DNA of 27,647 bases from JBBQCW01 sp038319025. Lineage in GTDB: Bacteria > Actinomycetota > Thermoleophilia > Solirubrobacterales > Solirubrobacteraceae. The notes under the pieces are model-generated. The model saw only the letters and a program-made list of their open reading frames with translations, had not been told where the DNA came from and made no database searches. The stretch covers positions 1 to 27,647 of the forward strand of contig JBBQCW010000024.1 in assembly GCA_038319025.1 (NCBI GenBank). Direction: 5' to 3'. The position numbers and the translations under genes were made by a program. Positions 21,762 to 27,647 of the stretch are shown here, piece by piece; position 1 is the first letter of the stretch; each line of letters opens with the position of its first letter.

Positions 21762-22019
21762 TCAAGCCGGATCCGTGTCGAGTCCGGGGATGGGTTCGAT
21801 CGGCAGTTCGCCGTGCTCGGCCTCCAGGGCGAGCAGGTCGTTGCGTTCGATGGCGTTGAGCAGGAGGAACGCCTGCCTTGACAGGTGGATACCGCGCCGG
21901 AGCAGATCCTCGGTGCTGGCGTCGGAAGGAGGACTGAGGAGCGCCTGTTGTTCGCACGCCAGCGCTGACTATTCAGTGTTGCCCGGAGTCAGCAGCGTCG
22001 GAGAGACCATGGGCACCAT
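21762..22019 (-). pseudogene. Small ORF with strong coding bias interrupted by an in-frame TAG
   Basis: On the minus strand an ATG at 22019 opens MVPMVSPTLLTPGNTE, then meets TAG at 21971-21969. The same frame continues for 68 sense codons to TGA at 21764-21762, ending NDLLALEAEHGELPIEPIPGLDTDPA. The downstream part has strong G/C third-position bias and a plausible helix (LLRRGIHLSRQAFLLLNAIE), but no ATG, GTG or TTG after the TAG. It ends exactly against the COX15 stop with no gap, as real convergent genes here tend to do. The whole would be 84 codons plus the stop. It may be a gene with a nonsense mutation, a base-call error, or a rare-start gene. No family is recognised. Confidence 0.4.
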
Positions 22020-22073
22020 GCTACGCCCAAGGCGGACCAGGATCACAGGCTGAGCCCGATCCACCGGGCCGAA

Positions 22074-22119
22074 GGTGAGGCGGAAAAGTGGTCCTCAACG
22101 CAACAAATCCGCCTCACGT
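22074..22119. repeat. 46-bp hairpin repeat, copy 1
   Basis: First of two near-identical 46-bp units, 43 of 46 bases the same. Each unit is bounded by a perfect 10-bp inverted repeat, GTGAGGCGGA and TCCGCCTCAC, around a 23-base loop that is much more A-rich than the flanks. It lies between the S15-like gene end and the interrupted small ORF. Confidence 0.85.
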
Positions 22120-22135
22120 CCGGCCGGGGCCTTGG

Positions 22136-22181
22136 GGTGAGGCGGAAAAGTCATCCTCAATGCAACAAATCCGCCTCACGT
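22136..22181. repeat. 46-bp hairpin repeat, copy 2
   Basis: Second unit, 62 bases downstream of the first, start to start. All three differences from copy 1 are in the loop (GG to CA and C to T), while the stem arms are identical. A 16-base GC-only-like spacer separates the copies. Preserved stems with loop changes suggest that the hairpin itself is under selection or that duplication was recent. Confidence 0.85.
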
Positions 22182-22316
22182 GGGCGCGCCCCGGCCGCCA
22201 CGACCCGGCCGCCGCGACCCGGACCCGGCCCACGACCGCCCGCGCCGCCCGCGACCGCCCACGCCAAACCCCGGGCCGACGCGCGCACGCGCCGACCCGG
22301 GATCCAGCGAGACGTA
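22182..22316. other. Strand-asymmetric spacer, C-rich on plus and G-rich on minus, with a possible G-quadruplex
   Basis: No gene is seen in the spacer between the second hairpin repeat and the S15-like stop. The plus strand is very C-rich and almost free of T. Short variants of CGACC(C/G)GCC recur. On the minus strand, bases 22260-22229 have four GGG runs separated by 7, 6 and 7 bases, which fits the simple G3-N1-7 quadruplex pattern. The G-rich strand would be in the 3' end of the S15-like transcript. Confidence 0.4.
22271..22300 (-). terminator. Strong stem-loop downstream of the S15-like gene
   Basis: CCGGGCCGACGCG (22271-22283) and CGCGCCGACCCGG (22288-22300) form a 13-bp stem around a 4-base loop. 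In minus-strand RNA two pairs are G-U, so the fold is complete in that direction but mismatched in plus-strand RNA. It begins 17 bases after the S15-like stop codon. Only a short TTT follows, so it may be a weak intrinsic terminator or a 3'-end stabiliser. Confidence 0.45.
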
Positions 22317-24065
22317 CTAGCGCGAGGGCAGTGCCGCGGCCAGATTCAGCACCTTCACCGAGAAGGTGCCGTTGGACGGACGATGCGTCGGGCCGTCGTT
22401 GCCGAGCAGCTCGAGCTTCACCGTGTGGCCCTTGGCGAACTGGTAGCCGTTGCCGTGCAGCGCGAAGGACACGACGCCCTTCTGGTTGGCGATCAGGCGG
22501 TAGACCGAACGATCCACCAGCGTCTGCTGGCCGGCGTTGACGTCCCACAGGCGGGCGTCGAGCTGACCGTAGAGGCCGGTGGTCTTGATCGTGGCCGTGA
22601 TGTGACCGATGCCGAGGTAGATGAATCCCTTGCTCTTGGCGGTCGCGGTGGCCGTGCCGGCGGAGATGGCCGCCGGGTAGGTGCTGCAAGCGTTGCCGCC
22701 CTTGGGGGCCAGCGGGTTGATGTCCGCGCTGAGCTGCGGATCGCCGCCGGTCGAGGTCACGGTCTGCGTCTTGCCGTTGGTCAGTGTGACGAAGCTCTTG
22801 CTGAGCTTCGCGAACGAACTCGCCTTGAACGGGCCGAGTGCGTTCGGCGTATCACGCGGGCAGCTCTGCCCGAACGCGATGACTGAGCCAGGCTTGGGCA
22901 TCTTCACCTTGCTGCCCATCAGGTAGTGATCAAAGAACTGGATTCCCTGATCGCGCAGCACCTTGTCGCTGGCGGCGTGACTCCCGCCGCGAGCGTGGCC
23001 GAAGTCGCCGTACTGGCCCCAGATCGGCGCTTTCTTGTTCTTGGCCAGCAGGGTTTTGATCAGCCGCAACGTCTGCGCCGGCGGGAACAGGTCGTCGGTG
23101 AAGCCGTTGGCCACGAGCAGCGGCGAGGGCTTGTTGCCCAACTGCAGCGAGCCGTGGTACTTGGACATCTCGTTGCCGATGGCCTTGGCCTGCGCGCCGT
23201 ACGGCTCACCCAGATTGAACAGGTCGTTCCAGGTCGACAGGTCCGAACCGGCGTCCACGCCGGGAGGCGCGACGAAGCCGGTGGCGGCGCCCGCGATGTA
23301 CAGCGCATTCACGTAGCTCTTGATCGACACGCCCGGGGGTGAGAACAGCGATGCGACGCTGCCGTCACGACCGTTGGGCACGAGAGCGTCGCTCAGGTCG
23401 CTCCACGGGATGATCGGATAGGCGGCGGCGAGCTTAAGCGCCGTGCCGTTAGGGCTCTTCCACGGGACGAACGAACCGTCCGCGTTGCGGGTGCGGTCCT
23501 TCAGGTACGCCAGTTCCAGTGACTGGCCGCCACCGTATGAGCCGCCGGTGGCGCCCAGGCCGTCGGCCTTGGCGATGCGTTCGTCCACGAGCTCGCCGAG
23601 GAGGAGCTGTGCGTCGTGGGCCTCGTAGCGCTGGTCGGCCAGATGGATCCAACCCTTGGCGCAGTCCGGCGTCCGTGAGGAAGCCGACCCGCACGACTTG
23701 CCGAAGCCGCGGGCTGACGTGGTGAGGACCGCGTAGCCGAGCTTGGCCAGCCCGATGTTGTTGAAATCACCTGGGGCGGCGCTCGCCGCCTCAAAAGCTG
23801 TCTTGTTTCCGCCGTAACCGTGAAGCATCACGATCGTCGGGAACGGCCCGCTGCCGGTGGCGGGCAAGGTGACGTCCACGTCGAGCGGGATGCCGTCGAA
23901 GGACGGGACACGCTGCGTGAGATCCGCGGTCGGGCAGAACCGGACGCCGTCCTGCACCGAGCAGGGGTGGCCGAACGGGGCCGTGCTGCTGCCGGCCGAT
24001 GCGATGGACGGGAGAGCCAACAGGGCGGCGACGGCGATGGCCGCGACGAGGAGACGACGATGCAT
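22317..24065 (-). CDS. Secreted S15-family (X-Pro dipeptidyl-peptidase-like) alpha/beta hydrolase
   Basis: 582-residue hydrolase with a clear Sec signal peptide (MHRRLLVAAIAVAALLALPS, cleavage probably near ASA-G at 24-25). The alpha/beta domain has the oxyanion-region HGYGGNK (82-88), the nucleophile elbow GGSYGGG with Ser176, the acid region NGFTDDLFPP with Asp324 or Asp325, and GDFGHARGGSH with His357 or His363. About residues 410-582 form a beta-rich C-terminal part like the PepX_C domain, with VLNLAAALPSR at the end. S15-like proteins include peptidases and esterases; the substrate is not clear. ATG 24065 is chosen because the signal peptide starts there; the open frame to 24341 is a shadow of the next gene. 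Two Cys pairs (for example Cys35 and Cys44) suggest disulphides outside the cell. Confidence 0.85.
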   Translation of the reverse strand: MHRRLLVAAIAVAALLALPSIASAGSSTAPFGHPCSVQDGVRFCPTADLTQRVPSFDGIPLDVDVTLPATGSGPFPTIVMLHGYGGNKTAFEAASAAPGDFNNIGLAKLGYAVLTTSARGFGKSCGSASSRTPDCAKGWIHLADQRYEAHDAQLLLGELVDERIAKADGLGATGGSYGGGQSLELAYLKDRTRNADGSFVPWKSPNGTALKLAAAYPIIPWSDLSDALVPNGRDGSVASLFSPPGVSIKSYVNALYIAGAATGFVAPPGVDAGSDLSTWNDLFNLGEPYGAQAKAIGNEMSKYHGSLQLGNKPSPLLVANGFTDDLFPPAQTLRLIKTLLAKNKKAPIWGQYGDFGHARGGSHAASDKVLRDQGIQFFDHYLMGSKVKMPKPGSVIAFGQSCPRDTPNALGPFKASSFAKLSKSFVTLTNGKTQTVTSTGGDPQLSADINPLAPKGGNACSTYPAAISAGTATATAKSKGFIYLGIGHITATIKTTGLYGQLDARLWDVNAGQQTLVDRSVYRLIANQKGVVSFALHGNGYQFAKGHTVKLELLGNDGPTHRPSNGTFSVKVLNLAAALPSR

Positions 24066-24133
24066 GGCGGACTTCCTATGCGGGGATGGGAACCGTGACC
24101 GTAGCTGAACGCGCGCGGTCAGGCGACAGTGAG

Positions 24134-24799
24134 TCAGGCGGTGAGGTGCATCAGCACCCGGGTGCCCAGGCGCCGGGTGACCGTGGGGGTGAAGCCGTGT
24201 TCGGTGACGAGGAGGTCGAGCATGGCCGGCGTGGGGACGAAGAACGTGCTCGCGTCCCCGTTGTACGCGGCATCGCCGGGGAACACCTCGGTGCGCGCGC
24301 CGATCTCCGTCTCCAGCACGATGTGGCCGCCCGGCACGCACAGCTTCCGGAGCTGATCAAAGGCTCCGGACCAGTCCTCCAGGTGGTACAGAACACCGCA
24401 GAAGATCACGACGTCGAACGTCTCTTCGACATCGAAGAACGAGACGGCGCGGTACTCGTTGTCGAGGCCCAACGCGTCCGCGCAGAACCGCGCCTGTTCG
24501 ATGAACGAGAAGCTCGGACCCGTTCCCTGCTCGTTGTCGACGCCCAGCACTGATGCCGCCCCGAGGCGCTTTGCCTCGATGCTCATGAAGCCCGCATTGC
24601 AACCGATGTCGAGCACCCGCTTGCCGGCGAGCGGCGGCAGATCCCGGGCGACCAGTTCCCACAACGGGCGCGGGATGTCAGTGCCCTCGAAGATCTCACC
24701 GGCACCCTCGACGCGCTTGGTGAACAGGCCGCCCGGCAACTCGATGTTCTGATACCAAGGGCCCAGGTCGCGGATCTGCTGGCTCAAGTCGGTGCTCAC
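24134..24799 (-). CDS. CmoB-like/DUF1698 class I SAM-dependent methyltransferase
   Basis: 221-residue methyltransferase resembling the DUF1698/CmoB group. It begins with DLGPWYQNIELPGGLFT (11-27), typical of this group, then VLDIGCNAGFMSIEAKRLGA (62-81), GVDNE (86-90), and FCGVLYHLEDW (133-143). It lacks the long N-terminal part of true CmoB tRNA enzymes, so a small-molecule or sugar substrate is more likely than tRNA. The GTG start at 24799 fits the conserved N-terminus; the long frame upstream to 25009 is Arg/His-rich and overlaps the small membrane-protein gene. It lies 68 bases before the S15-like gene on the same strand. Its role is unknown. Confidence 0.82.
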   Translation of the reverse strand: MSTDLSQQIRDLGPWYQNIELPGGLFTKRVEGAGEIFEGTDIPRPLWELVARDLPPLAGKRVLDIGCNAGFMSIEAKRLGAASVLGVDNEQGTGPSFSFIEQARFCADALGLDNEYRAVSFFDVEETFDVVIFCGVLYHLEDWSGAFDQLRKLCVPGGHIVLETEIGARTEVFPGDAAYNGDASTFFVPTPAMLDLLVTEHGFTPTVTRRLGTRVLMHLTA

Positions 24800-24825
24800 C
24801 GGCCGAACCCTACCCGCCGTGAGCC

Positions 24826-24990
24826 CTAAACCACGTGCGCGGCGGCGGCCGTGACGGCGGCCCCACAGACGACGAGAGCCATGGACACGACCATGATGAT
24901 CCGTGCCCAGCGGCGCCGCTTGCCTCGCCATGCGCGCTCCCGGCGGGACAACGTGCTTGTGTAGATGTGGGTGTGCGCTCCGCGCTCCAT
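24826..24990 (-). CDS. 54-residue basic single-span membrane protein
   Basis: A short ORF from ATG 24990 to TAG at 24828-24826. The N-terminal half is very basic (SRRERAWRGKRRRWAR), followed by one hydrophobic helix (IIMVVSMALVVCGAAVTAAAA) and a short tail HVV. The positive residues before the helix suggest an N-in, C-out orientation. Codons have strong third-position G/C. No family is recognised. It ends 26 bases before the CmoB-like methyltransferase start and lies downstream of the SpoIIE-type phosphatase gene. The call rests on composition and layout. Confidence 0.55.
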   Translation of the reverse strand: MERGAHTHIYTSTLSRRERAWRGKRRRWARIIMVVSMALVVCGAAVTAAAAHVV

Positions 24991-25051
24991 CCCGTAGGTA
25001 TCGAATCAACGCCTGCGGACGGCACCGGTCAACCCCTGCGCAGACGTCCTC

Positions 25052-25066
25052 CCCGCAACCTGCGGG
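25052..25066 (-). terminator. Short stem-loop after the phosphatase gene
   Basis: CCCGCA and TGCGGG pair around a 3-base loop, 15 bases past the phosphatase stop on the minus strand. There is no T tract after it, so it is only a weak terminator candidate. Confidence 0.25.
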
Positions 25067-25081
25067 AAACGCTCTGGGCGA

Positions 25082-27466
25082 TCAGTCCGCGCGCACGACC
25101 AGCAGCGCCAGATCGTCCAACTGTGGGCCTTCCTGGAACGCGGCGACCGCTTCATCCACACGGTCGGCTGTGGCCTCGGCGGACAGGCCCGCGGTCGACT
25201 CCAGCAGCGCCGACAGGCGCTCGGGCCCGAAGTGCCCCTCAGCGCCGCGGGCGTCGGTGACGCCGTCGGTGAACAGCACGAGCGTGTCGCCCGGAGCGAG
25301 GAGGAAGCGCACCTCGTGCCAGTCGCCCGCATCGGCCGCACCGAGCAACGAGCCGAAGTCGCCGACCTCCCGCACGGCCCCGCCATGGCCCAGCATCGGC
25401 TGCGGGTGCCCGGCCAGGCTCAGCGTCACGGGCACTCCGTCGGCCGCCGGCAAGCCCACCAGCACGGCGAGCGCGGAACACAACACGCGCGGCTCAGGCT
25501 CCTCGGCCAGCGTGGCGTTCAGCCGTGACAGCACCGCACGCGGGCCGTCCTCGTAGGCAGCCGCTGTCCGCATGGTGTCCCGGGCGCGTGCCGTGATCGC
25601 TGCGGCCTGCGGGCCTTTGCCGGTTACGTCTCCCATCACCACCATCCAGCCCCCGCGGGCCGCGAACGCGTCGTAGAAGTCGCCGCCGACCGCCGTCCCC
25701 TCCCCGGCCGGGCGAAAGCGAGCGGCGATCCGCAGGCCGGGGATCTCCGGCAGCCGGCGGGGCAGCAGGCTGCGTTGCAGGGTCTCGGCGATGTACTCGC
25801 TAGTGGCGTGTACGCGGGCGTGATCGATCGCCATCCCGGCTCGGCGACCTAGGTCCAGTGCGAGATCCAGGGTGTCGTCGTTCAGAACGCGGCCTGAGGC
25901 AGCCGTGGCCAGGCTGAGCACACCGATGGTCCGCTCGCCGGCCATCATCGGGACGATCGCGATCGACTGCAGGCCCAGACGCAGGGCCAGATCGGTCAGG
26001 CGCTCATCATCCGGGGGCGTGTCGCGCACCGCCTGCGGTACATCGGGGATTGTGAGCGCCCGCCCACTGCGCAGGACCCGCCACGGCGAACGTGGGTCCT
26101 CGCTCCTCAGCCGCGGCACGCTGCGCGCGAGGGCGATGTGCTCAGCCGGGGCATCCTCCGGGTGGGCGAGTGCGGCCGGCATGAGGTGCCCCTCAGCGTC
26201 CAGTACGTCCACCCAGCACCAGTCGGCCAGTGCGGGCACGGCTGTGGCGGCGGCCCGGCTGACCGTGGCGTCCACGTCGAGCGTCGCGCCCAGCAACTTG
26301 CTGGCGGAGGCGAGGAACCGCTGTGCGGTCTCGGCCCGCTTCACGGCCGTCACATCGTCGGCGACCGTGACGGCCATGACGACCTCACCCCGCTCGTCGC
26401 GCACCGCTGTGGCCCTGACCTGGGTCCAGCGCACGGAGCCCGTGGTCAGCTCCACACTGCGCACCACGATCGGCAGCGGCGTCTCGCCCGCCAGGGCGGC
26501 GCGGGCGGGATAGGCCGAGGCGGGGACCGGGCGGCCAAGTTCGTCGGTGACGGTGAAACGGCTCCAGATGTCGGCGATTGATGCCTGCAGCAGGTCGGCC
26601 GGCCCGTCGTACCCGAGAGCGTCCGCCGCCGCCTGGTTGGCGAAGACGATGTTCCCGTCGCGGTCCTGGGCGGTGACGACCTGATCCATTCCGGCGAGGA
26701 TGGCCTCCTGCTGAGCCTCGACCGAGCGCAGGTCGGCGAACAGGCGGGCGTTGTCGAGCGCGAGCGCCGCGCGACCGGCCACCTCGACTGTTGCGGCGAG
26801 GTCCTCCGGGGAATATCTCCGTTCACCGATATGGATCAGCGTGACCACGCCGAGCGTGTGGCCGCGGGCGATCAGCGGCACGACGACGGCTGATCGGTAG
26901 TGGAGCGCCTGCATGGTCTCGAAGTGCGACTCGCTGGCGGCCCAGCTGCGGAGCTGTTCGGAGCTCAGTTCCGGGAACAGCTGCGCGTCACCGGTGCGGG
27001 CGGCGACGGCCGCCGGGTGTGGGCCCGTCGAGGTCAGGGGCGAACGCGAGCGCGCAGCGCGGATTGCGTCGGCGACGGCCGGGTCGGTGGCGCTGGCCAC
27101 GCCGTCACCGGCGAGACGACCTTTGTCGTCGACCAGGTCGATCACGCACAGTTCAGCCATCTCGGGGACGGCGAGGCGCGCAACGCCATCGAGCGTCGCC
27201 CGCGGGTCCAGCGCCTCGTCGATGAGCTGGGCGACCTCGGCCACGAACAGCGCCCGCCGCGCCGCGTCCTGTTCGCGCGACAGCCCGGCCCGCTCGCGCT
27301 CCAGCAGCAGGGCACCTTGCTCGGCGACCAGCCGCTCACGGCGAGCGGCAGCCTCCAGGCGCGTACGGTCGCGCAGCGTGCGCAGCCCGAGCCCGCCCGC
27401 CACCGCACTGGTCAGTGCGAGGGCGGTGCGGCCGGGAGCGCGGCCGGATCGGCGGAATCGCGACAT
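25082..27466 (-). CDS. GAF-PAS-GAF-PP2C (SpoIIE/RsbU-type) serine/threonine phosphatase
   Basis: 794-residue signalling protein. A basic N-terminus with one weakly hydrophobic helix (TALALTSAVAGGLGLRTL, 14-31) is followed by a helical linker (about 35-75), a GAF-like domain (about 75-240), a PAS domain (about 250-375, with VVTAQDRDGNIVFANQAAADALGY), a second GAF-like domain (about 385-540) and a PPM/SpoIIE phosphatase domain. Metal-site motifs are GGDFYD (594-599), GDVTGKG (612-618), FTDGVTDARG and the terminal LDDLALLVV. Such proteins dephosphorylate anti-sigma-factor antagonists in partner-switching stress pathways; no STAS or HATPase partner is in the window, so the target is unknown. The start at ATG 27466 gives the full hydrophobic N-terminus. 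Lon ends 36 bases upstream on the same strand, so co-transcription is possible. Confidence 0.9.
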   Translation of the reverse strand: MSRFRRSGRAPGRTALALTSAVAGGLGLRTLRDRTRLEAAARRERLVAEQGALLLERERAGLSREQDAARRALFVAEVAQLIDEALDPRATLDGVARLAVPEMAELCVIDLVDDKGRLAGDGVASATDPAVADAIRAARSRSPLTSTGPHPAAVAARTGDAQLFPELSSEQLRSWAASESHFETMQALHYRSAVVVPLIARGHTLGVVTLIHIGERRYSPEDLAATVEVAGRAALALDNARLFADLRSVEAQQEAILAGMDQVVTAQDRDGNIVFANQAAADALGYDGPADLLQASIADIWSRFTVTDELGRPVPASAYPARAALAGETPLPIVVRSVELTTGSVRWTQVRATAVRDERGEVVMAVTVADDVTAVKRAETAQRFLASASKLLGATLDVDATVSRAAATAVPALADWCWVDVLDAEGHLMPAALAHPEDAPAEHIALARSVPRLRSEDPRSPWRVLRSGRALTIPDVPQAVRDTPPDDERLTDLALRLGLQSIAIVPMMAGERTIGVLSLATAASGRVLNDDTLDLALDLGRRAGMAIDHARVHATSEYIAETLQRSLLPRRLPEIPGLRIAARFRPAGEGTAVGGDFYDAFAARGGWMVVMGDVTGKGPQAAAITARARDTMRTAAAYEDGPRAVLSRLNATLAEEPEPRVLCSALAVLVGLPAADGVPVTLSLAGHPQPMLGHGGAVREVGDFGSLLGAADAGDWHEVRFLLAPGDTLVLFTDGVTDARGAEGHFGPERLSALLESTAGLSAEATADRVDEAVAAFQEGPQLDDLALLVVRAD

Positions 27467-27502
27467 TCCGCCGATCCTACGGGCGATGGCCGGGCCTGCG
27501 GA

Positions 27503-27647
27503 TCAGACCGCGGTCGTCTCGCTCACGCTCACCGGCTCCAACGCGACGTCCAGCACCTCGCCGATGGTCATCGCCGGGTGGAACGTCATCGCGTCGCGGA
27601 CGTCCTGCGGCACGTCATCCAGATCGCCGCGGTTGCGCTCGGGCAGG
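27503..27647 (-). CDS. lon: ATP-dependent protease Lon, C-terminal end (partial)
   Basis: The minus strand carries the last 47 codons of a gene that runs off the window, ending at the TGA at 27505-27503. The visible residues begin LPERNRGDLDDVPQDVRDAM and continue TFHPAMTIGEVLDVALEP, which matches the end of the Lon S16 protease domain (LPxxNxxDLxDIPxxVRxxLxF then a helix ending xVLxxAL). Lon is a cytosolic AAA+ protease that removes misfolded and regulatory proteins. The tail after ALEP (VSVSETTAV) is not conserved. The catalytic Ser/Lys region lies outside the window. Confidence 0.88.
   Translation of the reverse strand, partial: LPERNRGDLDDVPQDVRDAMTFHPAMTIGEVLDVALEPVSVSETTAV

Noticed and set aside
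21775..22053. Plus-strand open frame (92 codons) downstream of COX15
   Set aside because: Ser/Arg-rich translation with no pattern; the minus frame in the same place has better codon bias.
22074..22181. Possible CRISPR array
   Set aside because: Only two units, each with large inverted arms and a 16-base GC-rich gap; no third repeat, no spacer-length pattern, no cas gene.

Overview
The window is GC-rich chromosomal DNA with strong G/C at third codon positions, frequent GTG starts and many 4-bp ATGA/GTGA gene overlaps. Gene content (an MlaE/YrbE-type permease end, a COX15-type haem A synthase, a GAF/PAS/PP2C regulator, Lon, many polysaccharide genes) fits a high-GC actinobacterium. The class Thermoleophilia (Solirubrobacterales) is my best guess from protein style; it is an inference, since there is no rRNA or marker gene in the window.

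Layout. Bases 1-610 hold the end of an MlaE-family permease gene and a small conserved-looking hypothetical gene. Bases 605-20704 are one large surface-polysaccharide locus. Its left part (605-6162) has a methyltransferase, an RmlC-like epimerase, a free-standing coiled-coil protein, a two-domain glycosyltransferase, a second methyltransferase and an AlgX/AlgJ-like SGNH protein. Its centre (6263-11883) is a three-gene export module: a 1131-residue protein joining two glycosyltransferase domains, a coiled coil and a methyltransferase, then an ABC ATPase with a Wzt-type C-terminal glycan-binding domain, then the Wzm-type permease. Its right part (20704 down to 11899, minus strand) is a tightly packed ten-gene run: CDP-tyvelose-epimerase-like SDR, polysaccharide deacetylase, flippase-like membrane protein, DUF2304, DPM1-like GT2, GNAT, a large GT-C-like membrane protein and two FkbM-type proteins.

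The most interesting idea is that the fused protein at 6263-9658 extends the glycan and also caps it by methylation, with the coiled coil as a length gauge and the Wzt C-terminal domain reading the cap. That would parallel WbdD/Wzt of enterobacterial O9a antigen, but with the terminator fused to glycosyltransferases in a Gram-positive lineage. This is a hypothesis from domain order and gene order.

Bases 20781-27647 are mostly housekeeping or accessory: COX15/CtaA, a small ORF broken by an in-frame TAG, a 46-bp hairpin-forming sequence present twice in tandem, a G-rich/C-rich strand-asymmetric spacer with a strong stem-loop, a secreted S15-like hydrolase, a CmoB-like methyltransferase, a 54-residue membrane protein, a GAF/PAS/GAF/SpoIIE-type phosphatase, and the C-terminal end of Lon. 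No tRNA, rRNA, transposase, integrase or CRISPR array was seen.
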